Origin: Rhodospirillaceae bacterium
Lineage (GTDB): Bacteria; Pseudomonadota; Alphaproteobacteria; Rhodospirillales; Casp-alpha2
Direction of reading: 5' to 3'
NCBI GenBank assembly: GCA_002706405.1
Contig: PALN01000063.1
Coordinates: forward strand, 1 to 64,000
DNA: 64,000 nt
Shown here: piece after piece, positions 35,815-44,182 of the stretch
Layout: the number at the start of each line of letters is the position of its first letter
How positions within the stretch are numbered: the first letter of the stretch is position 1
Made by a program: the position numbers and the translations under genes
Notes under the pieces: model-generated
What the model saw: only the letters and a program-made list of their open reading frames with translations
The model's database searches: none
What the model was told of the DNA's origin: nothing

Positions 35815-37158
35815 TCACTTGCCGGCGACGGTCATGCCGTCGATGCGCAGGGTCGGGGCATTGGTGCCGTACTTGAATTCCAGATCGTCGGCCGGGGTGA
35901 TGGCCTTGAACATGTCCTTCAGGTTGCCGGCGATGGTCAGCTCGCTGACCGGAAAGACCAGCTCGCCGTCCTCGATCCAGAACCCGGAACAGCCCCGGGA
36001 ATAATCGCCGGTCACGCCGTTCACGCCCATGCCGATCAGTTCGGTCACGTACAGGCCCTGCTTGATGCCGCCGATGAGATCTTGGGACGAAATGGTGCCC
36101 GCTTCCATATAGAGGTTCGATACCGAAGGAGAGGGCGGCGACGAGGTGCCGCGCGACGCATGGCCCGTGGTCGCCAATTTCAACTGACGCGCCGAGCGGC
36201 AATCGAGAATCCAGGTCGTCAGGCGGCCGTCCTCGACCACGTTCAAACGCCGTGTCGCCACGCCCTCGCCGTCGAAGGGTTTGGAGCGCAGGCCGCGGCG
36301 GCGGTGCGGATCGTCGACGATGGTCACGCCGTCGGGGAAAATCTGCGTGCCCATGGCGTCCTTCAGGAAGGTCGTGCCCCGCGCCACGGACGAGCCGTTG
36401 ATGGCCGACGACATATGGCCCGGGATGGTATTGGCGACGCGCGGATCGAAGATCACCGGCACCTGCTGGGTCGAGACCTTCTGCGGGTTGAGCCGTTTGA
36501 CCGCTTTCTCACCGGCCGACCGCCCGATGGCTTCCGCATCGGCCAGGTCGCTTCCGTAGACCTTGGTGTCGTAATCGTAATCCCGCTCCATCGCCGTGCC
36601 CGTGCCGGCCAGGACCGAAACGCCGATGCTGTGGCGGGACGACTTGCGCGTCTGCGCGAACCCGGTGGAGGTCACGAGGGCGATCTCGCTCGACCCCCAA
36701 CTGGCGCTGGCCCCTTCCGAATTGGTCACGCCGGGAACGGCGCGCGCCGCGTCCTCGGTCCGCGCGGCAAGTTCGATCAAGTCCTCCGCCGTGGGCTCCG
36801 ACGGATCGAAGTCATCGATATCGGCAAGCTCGCTCGCCAACTGGTCCGGATCAGCCAATCCGCAGAAGGCGTCCTCGGGCACGTTGCGGGCCATGGCGAC
36901 GGCGCGCCCGGCCAACTCATCAAGGGCCGACTCGGCCATATCCGAGGACGAAACCACCGCCTGACGCTTGCCGATGAACACGCGCAGACCCAGATCGTTG
37001 TCCTCCGAGCGCATCAAATCTTCGGGATTTCCCAGACGCTGTGACAGCGACAGCGACGCCGAGCGAACGAAAACCGCGTCCGCCGCGTCCGCGCCCAGCG
37101 CTTCGGCCTTGCCGATAAGTGATTGAAGTCGATCAATAATATTGCCAATAGCGGTCAT
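35815..37158 (-). CDS. pmbA: PmbA (TldE) subunit of the TldD/PmbA metalloprotease
   Basis: A 447-residue member of the TldD/PmbA family, lacking the HExxxH zinc motif and therefore the PmbA half. Family blocks include DNDLGLRVFIGKRQAVVSSSD in the N-terminal part, VPVIFDPRVANTIPGHMSSAING in the middle, and GVNGVTGDYSRGCSGFWIEDGELVFPVSELTIAGNL near the C-terminus. With TldD it forms a heterodimer that cleaves peptides such as modified peptide precursors and CcdA. Its partner tldD lies at 45608 on the other strand. Confidence 0.93.
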   Translation of the reverse strand: MTAIGNIIDRLQSLIGKAEALGADAADAVFVRSASLSLSQRLGNPEDLMRSEDNDLGLRVFIGKRQAVVSSSDMAESALDELAGRAVAMARNVPEDAFCGLADPDQLASELADIDDFDPSEPTAEDLIELAARTEDAARAVPGVTNSEGASASWGSSEIALVTSTGFAQTRKSSRHSIGVSVLAGTGTAMERDYDYDTKVYGSDLADAEAIGRSAGEKAVKRLNPQKVSTQQVPVIFDPRVANTIPGHMSSAINGSSVARGTTFLKDAMGTQIFPDGVTIVDDPHRRRGLRSKPFDGEGVATRRLNVVEDGRLTTWILDCRSARQLKLATTGHASRGTSSPPSPSVSNLYMEAGTISSQDLIGGIKQGLYVTELIGMGVNGVTGDYSRGCSGFWIEDGELVFPVSELTIAGNLKDMFKAITPADDLEFKYGTNAPTLRIDGMTVAGK

Positions 37159-37428
37159 GATGTTCCGTCTTGGTTGTGGGCGTTGGAGGGGCTCAGGTCC
37201 TAAATATGGTCCATGGGCGCCCCGGGGCCAGGATAATCGTGGGCTGTAACACTACTTAAACTGTGGTTGTTCTGCGCCATAGGGTGCACTAGATAAATCA
37301 AAATCACGAAGCAATGGCCTTGCAGGGCAATTCTTCAAGGCACGACGGCCGGCGGGCGCCGGTCGCGGCCCCACACCATAGCCGCCGTTTTCAAAACGCC
37401 GGATGATCGTCAACGGATCACCAAACAC

Positions 37429-39303
37429 ATGTCCAACACCGCACTCGCCGAGAAGCCCACCGACCCCTCCCAACGCGAAACCGTCGAATCCGCCGTCGTC
37501 CGCTTTGCGGGTGATTCCGGCGACGGCATGCAATTGACGGGCGGGCAGTTCACCCTGGCCACCGCCTTCGCCGGCAACGACCTGTCGACCTTCCCCGATT
37601 TCCCCGCGGAAATTCGCGCCCCCGCCGGCACGACCTTCGGCGTGTCGTCGTTTCAGATCAATTTCGGGTCCCGCGTAATCAAGACCGCGGGCGATGCCTT
37701 CGACATGCTGATCGCCATGAACCCGGCGGCGCTGAAGGTTGAATTGGGCGGCCTGAAACAGGGCGGCGTCATCATCGCCGACACGGGCAGCTTCGGCGAA
37801 CGCGACCTGCGCAAGGCCGGTTACGACAGCAACCCGCTGGAAGACGGCAGTCTGCAGGGCTACCACCTGGTCGCCCTGGACATCTCCAAGCTGACCATGG
37901 AAGCGGTCAAGGACACGGGCCTGTCCAAGCAGGAAGCGCTGCGCTGCAAGAACATGTGGACGCTGGGCTTCGTCTATTGGATGTACGGCCGTGACCGCAA
38001 GCCGACCGCCGACTGGCTGATCGCCAAGTTCGGCAAGCGCCCGGACGTGGCCGCCGCCAACGTCGCCGCCATGGACGCGGGCCATACGGTCGCCGAAACC
38101 ATGGAACTGCCCGACGGCGTGCACGGCTTCCACGTCGACGCCGCCGACATCGCCCCCGGCACCTACCGCACCGTGACCGGAGCCGAGGCCCTGGCCTGGG
38201 GCCTGGCGGCGGGCACCCATCTGGCCGACATCAAGATGGTGTTCGCGTCCTATCCCATCACCCCGGCGTCGCAGCTTCTGCATTCCCTGTCCAAGATGAT
38301 CGACCACAACGTCGTCACCTTCCAGGCGGAAGACGAAATCGCCGCCGCCTGCGCCGCCATCGGGGCGTCGTTCGGCGGCTCGCTGGGCGTGACCTCGTCG
38401 TCGGGTCCGGGCATCGCGCTCAAGACCGAGGCCATCGGCCTCGCCATCTCGACCGAACTGCCGATGATCATCGTCAACTCGCAGCGCGCCGGCCCCTCCA
38501 CCGGCATGCCGACCAAGACCGAACAGTCGGACCTCTATCAGGCCGTGCTGGGCCGCAACGCCGACAGCCCCTTGTGCGTGCTGGCCGCGCGCTCGCCCGC
38601 CGACTGCTTCGACGTCGCGATCGAGGCCGTGCGCATCGCCATCAAGTACATGACCCCGGTGTTCGTTCTGACCGACGGCTATATCGGCAACGCGGCCGAG
38701 CCCTGGAACATTCCGGACATCAACGATTACGCCAAAATCCCGGTCAACTTCCGCACCGATCCGGAAGGCTTCCATCCCTTCCTGCGCGATGACGACACGC
38801 TGGCCCGGGTCTGGGCCGTGCCGGGCACGCCGGGGCTGGAACACCGCATCGGCGGGATCGAGCGCGATTACGATTCCGGCAACATCTCCTACGATCCCGG
38901 CAACCACCAGAAAATGACCGACACCCGGTTCGCCAAGATCGCCGGCATCGCCAAGGACATCCCGGACCAGGGCGTCGAGGACGGCAACACGTCGGGCAAG
39001 CTGGCCGTCGTCGGCTGGGGATCGACCTACGGGCCGATCAGCCGCGCCGTCGCCAACCTGCGCGCGCAAGGCCTGGACGTCAGCCATATCCACCTGCGCC
39101 ACATCTGGCCGTTCCCGGAAAACCTGGGCGACCTGCTGAAGGGCTTCGAGCAGGTGCTGGTGCCGGAAATGAACCACGGACAGCTCGTCAACGTGCTGCG
39201 CGCCGAGTACCTGGTGCCGGCCGAAGGCCTGAACAAGGTGTCCGGCCAACCCTTCAAGATCATTGAAATCGAAGACGCCATCCGCGCCCGGCTGGAGACC
39301 TAA
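37429..39303 (+). CDS. korA: 2-oxoglutarate:ferredoxin oxidoreductase, alpha (gamma-alpha fused) subunit
   Basis: A 624-residue subunit of a 2-oxoacid:ferredoxin oxidoreductase. Residues about 20-200 are the gamma domain (VRFAGDSGDGMQLTGGQFT...GTTFGVSSFQINFGS). Residues about 230-430 are the pyrimidine domain with FASYPITPASQLLHSLSK, EDEIAAACAAIGASFGG and MPTKTEQSDLYQAVLGRNADSP. The remainder is the CoA/transketolase C-terminal-like part. It oxidises 2-oxoglutarate with CoA to succinyl-CoA and reduces ferredoxin. It is oxygen-tolerant in some alphaproteobacteria. It starts a plus-strand unit of korA-korB-fprA-rhodanese; korB begins 2 bases after the stop codon. Confidence 0.92.
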   Translation: MSNTALAEKPTDPSQRETVESAVVRFAGDSGDGMQLTGGQFTLATAFAGNDLSTFPDFPAEIRAPAGTTFGVSSFQINFGSRVIKTAGDAFDMLIAMNPAALKVELGGLKQGGVIIADTGSFGERDLRKAGYDSNPLEDGSLQGYHLVALDISKLTMEAVKDTGLSKQEALRCKNMWTLGFVYWMYGRDRKPTADWLIAKFGKRPDVAAANVAAMDAGHTVAETMELPDGVHGFHVDAADIAPGTYRTVTGAEALAWGLAAGTHLADIKMVFASYPITPASQLLHSLSKMIDHNVVTFQAEDEIAAACAAIGASFGGSLGVTSSSGPGIALKTEAIGLAISTELPMIIVNSQRAGPSTGMPTKTEQSDLYQAVLGRNADSPLCVLAARSPADCFDVAIEAVRIAIKYMTPVFVLTDGYIGNAAEPWNIPDINDYAKIPVNFRTDPEGFHPFLRDDDTLARVWAVPGTPGLEHRIGGIERDYDSGNISYDPGNHQKMTDTRFAKIAGIAKDIPDQGVEDGNTSGKLAVVGWGSTYGPISRAVANLRAQGLDVSHIHLRHIWPFPENLGDLLKGFEQVLVPEMNHGQLVNVLRAEYLVPAEGLNKVSGQPFKIIEIEDAIRARLET

Positions 39304-39304
39304 G

Positions 39305-40327
39305 ATGAACGTCGTTACCCCGCCTGAAAAGCTGACCCCGAAGGATTTCGCCACGGACCAGGAAGTCCGCTGGTGCCCCGGCTGCGGCGACTACGCGATC
39401 CTCAAGGGCGTGCAGAAAACGCTCGCCGACATCGGGGCCCGGCCGGAAAACACCGTGTTCGTATCGGGCATCGGCTGCGCCGCGCGCTTTCCCTATTATG
39501 TGAAGACCTACGGCTTTCACACCATCCACGGGCGCGCCCCCGCCTTCGCCACGGGGCTGAAATTGGCCAACCCGGACCTGGATATCTGGGTCGTGTCCGG
39601 CGACGGCGACGCCTTGTCGATCGGCGGCAACCACCTGTTCCACCTGCTGCGCCGCAATGTCGATCTGCAGTTCCTGCTGTTCAACAACGAAATCTACGGC
39701 CTGACCAAGGGTCAGTATTCGCCGACCTCGCGCCAGGGCACCCGCTCGCCCTCGACGCCCTGGGGCTCGCTGGACAACCCGGCCTCGGCCGCCGTGTTCG
39801 CGCTGGGTGCGGGCGCGCGCTTCGTTGCCCGCGGCATCGACAGCAACCAGAAACACCTGCCCGGCGTGCTGGCCCGCGCCCACGCCCACAAGGGCACCTC
39901 CTTCGTCGAGATTTTCCAGAACTGCAAGGTCTACAACGACGGCGTGTTCGAGAACTTCACGGGCCGCGACGTGGCCGCGGACCAACAGATCTATGTCGAG
40001 CACGGCAAGCCGCTGACCTTCGGCAAGGACGGGGAGAAGGGCCTGCGCCTGAACACCCAGACCCTGGCGCTGGAGACCGTCGTCATCGGTGAGAACGGCG
40101 TGACCGAGGCCGACATCCTGGTTCATGACGAAACCAACAAGATGATCGCGACCCTGCTGGCCCATATGGACCCGCCGACCATGCCGGTGGCGCTGGGCGT
40201 GCTTTATTGCGCGCCGGGACAAAGCTATGACGATGAAGTGACCGACCTGGTCCGCAGCCATACGCCGGCCGAAAAACCGGACTTCAACAAGCTGCTCCGC
40301 GCCGGGCGGACGTGGACGGTGGATTGA
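39305..40327 (+). CDS. korB: 2-oxoglutarate:ferredoxin oxidoreductase, beta subunit
   Basis: A 340-residue TPP- and Fe-S-binding subunit. Cluster ligands are WCPGCGDYAIL (C24, C27) and a further Cys in SGIGCAARFPYY. The TPP-Mg motif is GDGDALSIGGNHLFHLLRRN, followed by NNEIYGLTKGQYSPTSRQGT, which is characteristic of KorB/PorB subunits. It forms an (alpha-beta)2 complex with KorA and passes electrons to ferredoxin. Start 39305 lies one base after the korA stop region. No dedicated bacterial-type ferredoxin gene is adjacent. Confidence 0.93.
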   Translation: MNVVTPPEKLTPKDFATDQEVRWCPGCGDYAILKGVQKTLADIGARPENTVFVSGIGCAARFPYYVKTYGFHTIHGRAPAFATGLKLANPDLDIWVVSGDGDALSIGGNHLFHLLRRNVDLQFLLFNNEIYGLTKGQYSPTSRQGTRSPSTPWGSLDNPASAAVFALGAGARFVARGIDSNQKHLPGVLARAHAHKGTSFVEIFQNCKVYNDGVFENFTGRDVAADQQIYVEHGKPLTFGKDGEKGLRLNTQTLALETVVIGENGVTEADILVHDETNKMIATLLAHMDPPTMPVALGVLYCAPGQSYDDEVTDLVRSHTPAEKPDFNKLLRAGRTWTVD

Positions 40328-40358
40328 CCTTACCGTAGGTAGGGGCTAACCAAGACGG

Positions 40359-41669
40359 ATGACTATTTCCGTCGCCATTATCGGGTCCGGTCCCGCGGGG
40401 TTTTATACCGCCGACGCGCTCGTCAATGGCGGCTGCGACGTCCAGGTCGATATCATCGAACGCCTGCCCACGCCCTACGGCCTGATCCGGGGCGGCGTGG
40501 CACCGGACCATCAAACCACCAAGAAGGTCGCGCGCAAGTACGAACGGACGGCGCTGTTCGATCAGGTCCGCTATTTCGGCAATGTCGAGGTCAACAAGGA
40601 CGTCTCGCTCGCCGAGCTGCGCGAGATGTACGACGCCGTGGTCCTGGCCGTGGGCGCGCCGAGTGACCGCAAGCTGACCATTCCCGGCGCCGACAAGAAG
40701 GGCGTGCACGGCTCCGCCGCCTTCGTCGGCTGGTACAACGGCCATCCCGATTTCCGCGACCTGGAACCGGACCTCAACACCCGCGCCGCCGTGGTCATCG
40801 GCAACGGCAACGTGGCGCTGGATTGCGCCCGGGTGCTGGTGCGCTCGCGCGAGGGTATGGCCGGGGCCGACATTGCCGCCCATGCCATGGAAATGATCGA
40901 AACGGCCCCCCTGACCGACGTCTACCTGACCGGCCGGCGCGGCCCGCTCGACGCCAAGTTCACCAATGTGGAACTGCGTGAACTGGGCGCGCTTGAACGG
41001 GCGGTGCCGCTGGCCCGGGCGGCGCAACTGCCCGACGCCGTGCCCGACGACATGGACCCCCGCGACAAGCGCCTGGCGGAACGCAATCTGGCGAACCTGC
41101 GCGACTACGCGACGAACGATCCCGACGCCAAGCCGAAACGCATCCATTTCGAATTTTTCGCCCAGCCCGTGGCGATCCTGGGTGACGCGCGGGTCGAGGC
41201 CGTGAGCTTCGAGCGCACCCGCGTGGTCGACGGCCGCGCCGAAGGCACGGGCGAATTGTTCGAGATTCCCTGCGGCCTCGTGATCGCCGCGATCGGCTAC
41301 CGGTCGGACCCCATCGAGGGCGCCCCCTTCGACGACAAGGCGGGCATCATCCCCAATGCCGACGGCCGGGTCGATGACGGGCTTTATGCCGTCGGCTGGA
41401 TCAAACGCGGGCCGTCCGGCGTGATTTCGTCGAACCGGCCCGACGGCGTGACCGTCGCCGAATACATTTGCGAGGACTTCCAAAACGCCGCGGGAAAGCC
41501 GGGCCGCGCCGCCTTGGCGCCGGTTCTCGAGGAGCGCGGCGTACGCGTCGTCACCTTCGACGATTGGAAGAAAATCGAGGCCGCCGAGATTGCCCGTGCC
41601 AAGGGCAGCGGCAATCCGCGCGAGAAATTCGTCACTGTCCCGGAAATGTTGAAAGTGCTGGACGCCTAG
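40359..41669 (+). CDS. fprA: Adrenodoxin-type ferredoxin-NADP+ reductase
   Basis: A 436-residue flavoprotein of the FprA/adrenodoxin reductase family. The FAD site is VAIIGSGPAGFYTADAL, followed by ERLPTPYGLIRGGVAPDHQTTK, and the NADP site is VVIGNGNVALDCARVLV. The C-terminal FAD segment is AVGWIKRGPSGVISSNRPDG. Such enzymes exchange electrons between ferredoxin and NADP(H). Being 31 bases after korB on the same strand, it probably re-oxidises the ferredoxin reduced by KorAB to make NADPH, or drives the reverse direction. That link is inference from position. Confidence 0.9.
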   Translation: MTISVAIIGSGPAGFYTADALVNGGCDVQVDIIERLPTPYGLIRGGVAPDHQTTKKVARKYERTALFDQVRYFGNVEVNKDVSLAELREMYDAVVLAVGAPSDRKLTIPGADKKGVHGSAAFVGWYNGHPDFRDLEPDLNTRAAVVIGNGNVALDCARVLVRSREGMAGADIAAHAMEMIETAPLTDVYLTGRRGPLDAKFTNVELRELGALERAVPLARAAQLPDAVPDDMDPRDKRLAERNLANLRDYATNDPDAKPKRIHFEFFAQPVAILGDARVEAVSFERTRVVDGRAEGTGELFEIPCGLVIAAIGYRSDPIEGAPFDDKAGIIPNADGRVDDGLYAVGWIKRGPSGVISSNRPDGVTVAEYICEDFQNAAGKPGRAALAPVLEERGVRVVTFDDWKKIEAAEIARAKGSGNPREKFVTVPEMLKVLDA

Positions 41670-41734
41670 GGCGGGCTGGGCGATACATGGGCCGCGTCTC
41701 GGAACAGGCCGAGCGAACCAGGAACGACATTTCC

Positions 41735-42157
41735 ATGACTGACGGATACGCCGGAGACATAACCCCCAAGGACGCCTGGGATCTTCTTCAGAAGGACCCC
41801 AAGGCCGTGCTGGTCGACGTGCGCACCCATGCGGAATGGGCCTATGTGGGCCTGCCCGACCTGTCGTCCCTGGGCAAGGAACTGCGCATGATTTCCTGGG
41901 TCTTGTTTCCCAAGGGCGACATCAATCCGGAATTCACCGACGACCTGGAAGACCAGGTCGCCGACAAGGACGCGACCGTGCTGTTCCTGTGCCGTTCGGG
42001 CGTACGCTCCATCGCCGCCGCCAAGGCCGCGACGGAAGCGGGCTACGCCAAGTCCTACAACATCCTCACCGGCTTCGAAGGCGACAAGGACGGCGCCAAC
42101 CACCGCGGCACCATGGGTGGCTGGAAAGTCGACGGCCTGCCTTGGGTGCAGAAATAA
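41735..42157 (+). CDS. Rhodanese-domain protein
   Basis: A 140-residue single-domain rhodanese. The sequence begins DITPKDAWDLLQKDPKAVLVDVRTHAEW and has the active-site loop LFLCRSGVRSIAAAK with the catalytic Cys. Rhodaneses carry sulfur as a persulfide. It follows fprA on the same strand by 65 bases, so it may serve sulfur trafficking for the Fe-S-rich system upstream, which is speculative. The ATG at 41735 is favoured since upstream frame sequence overlaps fprA and has no rhodanese character. It is convergent with metZ (27 bases apart). Confidence 0.88.
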   Translation: MTDGYAGDITPKDAWDLLQKDPKAVLVDVRTHAEWAYVGLPDLSSLGKELRMISWVLFPKGDINPEFTDDLEDQVADKDATVLFLCRSGVRSIAAAKAATEAGYAKSYNILTGFEGDKDGANHRGTMGGWKVDGLPWVQK

Positions 42158-42184
42158 GCTCTACCGGGTTTCCCCGTTCGCGGG

Positions 42185-43390
42185 TCAGCCGTTGGCGGCC
42201 TTGAGCCCGCCCGCCAGATCTTCCTTCAGGTCCTCCACATCCTCCAGCCCGACCGACAGCCGGATCAGGCCGTCGCCGATGCCGAGTGCGGCGCGGTCTT
42301 CCGGCGTCAGGCGCTGATGGGTCGTGGTCGCCGGATGGGTCGTGAGCGACTTGGTGTCGCCCAGGTTGTTGGAAATATCGACCAGGTTGAGCGCGTTGAG
42401 GAAGCGGAAGGCCGCCGGCTTGCCGCCCGCCAGTTCGAACGACAGCATGGTCGAGCCGCCGGACATCTGCTGCATGGCGAGGGCATGCTGCGGATGGGAT
42501 TTCAGGCCCGGATAGAGCACCTTGACGATGCCCGTCTGGCCTTCGAGGAAGCCAGCCAGGGCAAGGGCGTTTTCGCAGTGCTGGCGCACGCGGATGTTGA
42601 TGGTCTCCAGGCCCTTCAGCATGGTCCAGGCGTTGAACGGGCTCATGGCCGGGCCGGTGTGGCGCATCCAGGGCACCAGATGGTCGGCGTAATACTCTTC
42701 GTCATTGGTCAAAAGGGCGCCGCCCATGCAGCGGCCCTGGCCGTCGACATGCTTGGTGGTCGAATACATGACGATGTCGGCCCCCAGCTGCAGCGGCTTC
42801 TGCAGGACCGGCGTGGCGAACACGTTGTCGACGATCAGCCGCCCGCCGGCCTTATGGGTCAGATCGGCGACGGCCTGAATGTCGATGATGTCGAGACAGG
42901 GATTGGACGGCGTTTCCAGGAACACGGCGACGGTCGGCTTGGACAAGGCTGCTTCCCATTGGGCCAGGTCCGTGCCGTCGACCAAGATCGTCTCGACCCC
43001 GTACTTCGGGAGAAGGTCCTGAACCACGTACAGACACGACCCGAACAGGGCCCGGGACGCGACGACCCGATCACCCGCCTTCACGAAGCTGGCGAGCGAG
43101 GCGAACATGGCCGCCATGCCACTGCCGAAGGCCATGCCGAATTTGGCCCCTTCCAACAGCGCCATGCGGCGCTCGAACATGCAGACGGTCGGATTGGCGT
43201 AGCGCGAATAGATGTAGCGCTCAATCTCGCCCTTGAAGGACTGTTCCGCCTGTTCGGCCGAGGCATAGACATAGCCCGAGGTCGCGAAGATGGCTTCGGA
43301 TGTTTCCTCGAAATTGGACCGAAAGGTCCCGCCGCGCACCATCTGGGTCGCCGGGCGCCAGGATTCGGGATTGCTCTTGTTGTCTGTCAT
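42185..43390 (-). CDS. metZ: O-succinylhomoserine sulfhydrylase
   Basis: A 401-residue PLP enzyme of the Cys/Met metabolism family. It converts O-succinylhomoserine and sulfide to homocysteine. Conserved parts are TQMVRGGTFRSNFEETSEAIFATSGYVY in pieces, YSRYANPTVCMFERR, the PLP-lysine segment YSTTKHVDGQGR, and the C-terminal SLTTHPATTTHQRL and IRLSVGLEDVEDL. The N-terminus and the TSGYVYASAEQAE block fit MetZ rather than cystathionine gamma-synthase. The 5' leader holds a SAM-II riboswitch and an intrinsic terminator, so expression should fall when S-adenosylmethionine is plentiful. A GAAGAGAG ribosome-binding region precedes the start. Confidence 0.93.
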   Translation of the reverse strand: MTDNKSNPESWRPATQMVRGGTFRSNFEETSEAIFATSGYVYASAEQAEQSFKGEIERYIYSRYANPTVCMFERRMALLEGAKFGMAFGSGMAAMFASLASFVKAGDRVVASRALFGSCLYVVQDLLPKYGVETILVDGTDLAQWEAALSKPTVAVFLETPSNPCLDIIDIQAVADLTHKAGGRLIVDNVFATPVLQKPLQLGADIVMYSTTKHVDGQGRCMGGALLTNDEEYYADHLVPWMRHTGPAMSPFNAWTMLKGLETINIRVRQHCENALALAGFLEGQTGIVKVLYPGLKSHPQHALAMQQMSGGSTMLSFELAGGKPAAFRFLNALNLVDISNNLGDTKSLTTHPATTTHQRLTPEDRAALGIGDGLIRLSVGLEDVEDLKEDLAGGLKAANG

Positions 43391-43446
43391 CGCACGCTCT
43401 CTTCAATCATTTCAGGCAGGCGGAACGGCACATTCGGCCCGACCAT

Positions 43447-43481
43447 AAAAAAACCCCGACCGCTAAAAACAAGGGTCAGGG
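43447..43481 (-). terminator. Intrinsic terminator in the metZ leader
   Basis: On the minus strand CCCTGACC (43481-43474) pairs with GGTCGGGG (43461-43454), an 8-bp stem with one G-T pair and a 12-base loop, followed by seven T residues (43453-43447). It lies 15 bases after the SAM-II aptamer and 57 bases before the metZ start, so it is positioned to attenuate metZ transcription. Bases 43467-43460 (TTTAGCGG) in its loop and 3' arm are complementary to aptamer bases 43507-43500. Confidence 0.82.
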
Positions 43482-43496
43482 CGAGAACGCCACAGA

Positions 43497-43549
43497 CCGT
43501 TTAGCGGGATTTTTAACGTGGCCGCAAGCTGGTCGAACAAATCACCACG
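43497..43549 (-). ncRNA. SAM-II riboswitch (metA/metZ class) of metZ
   Basis: On the minus strand the sequence from 43549 starts CGTGGTGATTTG, continues through GCTTGCGGCCACGTTAAA and ends CGCTAAACGG. This fits the conserved SAM-II core: P1 formed by CGTGG and CCACG, the TGATTTG segment, TTGC near the loop end, the TTAAA joining segment and the CGCTAAA 3' strand of the pseudoknot. SAM-II aptamers bind S-adenosylmethionine and occur upstream of met genes in alphaproteobacteria. The target is metZ, whose start codon is 107 bases downstream. Confidence 0.9.
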
Positions 43550-43671
43550 AAGCAGGAAAAATACAGCCGCCCCGGAAAACGTCAAGGGCCAAAGGGGTCG
43601 GCAAGTGTCTCGGCACGGGCGGCCGGGCACGGTATGTTGCCGCCATACCGGCCATACCAAAGGAGCCTGCC

Positions 43672-44127
43672 GTGCCTGAAGACCAACCGCCGCTGTCCGG
43701 TGCCTGCCGTTGCGGCAATACAACGTTCAACGTTTCCGCCCCCGCCGTGATGACGTCAGCCTGTCATTGCCGGGGCTGCCAGCGCATGAGCGCCAGCGCC
43801 TATTCCCTGTCCGCCCTGTTCCCGGCCGCGGCCTTCCAGGTCACCGAAGGCACACCGGTGAAGGGCGGCATTCAGGGCCCCGACCTGGACCACTATTTCT
43901 GTCCGGATTGCAAAACCTGGATGTTCACCCGGATCACGGCCCTGCCCGAGCTGGTCAATGTCCGCCCGACCCTGTTCCAAGACCCCGTCTGGACCGAGCC
44001 GTTCATCGAGACCATGACGGCGGAAAAACTGCCCTGGGCCGACACGCCGGCAAGGCACCGCTATGCGGGATATCCCCCGCCCGAGGAATTCGCGCACCTG
44101 CTGGCGGATTTCGCGGCCGCGCATTGA
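43672..44127 (+). CDS. GFA-family zinc protein
   Basis: A 151-residue protein of the glutathione-dependent formaldehyde-activating/CENP-V family. Zinc ligands are the CRCG motif near the start, CHCRGC (C-x-C-x2-C) and CPDC. A strong AGGAG ribosome-binding site lies 6 bases before GTG 43672, which therefore is the start; an open frame continues upstream without family character. The enzyme role in formaldehyde capture is disputed for many members. It is divergent from metZ. Just ahead of it are GGTATG/CATACC repeats (43631-43658). Confidence 0.86.
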   Translation: MPEDQPPLSGACRCGNTTFNVSAPAVMTSACHCRGCQRMSASAYSLSALFPAAAFQVTEGTPVKGGIQGPDLDHYFCPDCKTWMFTRITALPELVNVRPTLFQDPVWTEPFIETMTAEKLPWADTPARHRYAGYPPPEEFAHLLADFAAAH

Positions 44128-44182
44128 ACGGCCGTGCGCGGGACGATTGAACGTTGTCTGAAAATATACCGGTTGCGGCCGG

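Noticed and set aside
37252..39354. 700-codon open frame on the minus strand opposite korA
   Set aside because: It mirrors a strongly recognised KorA coding sequence; the translation is low-complexity and shows no family motif. Long antisense frames are common in GC-rich DNA.
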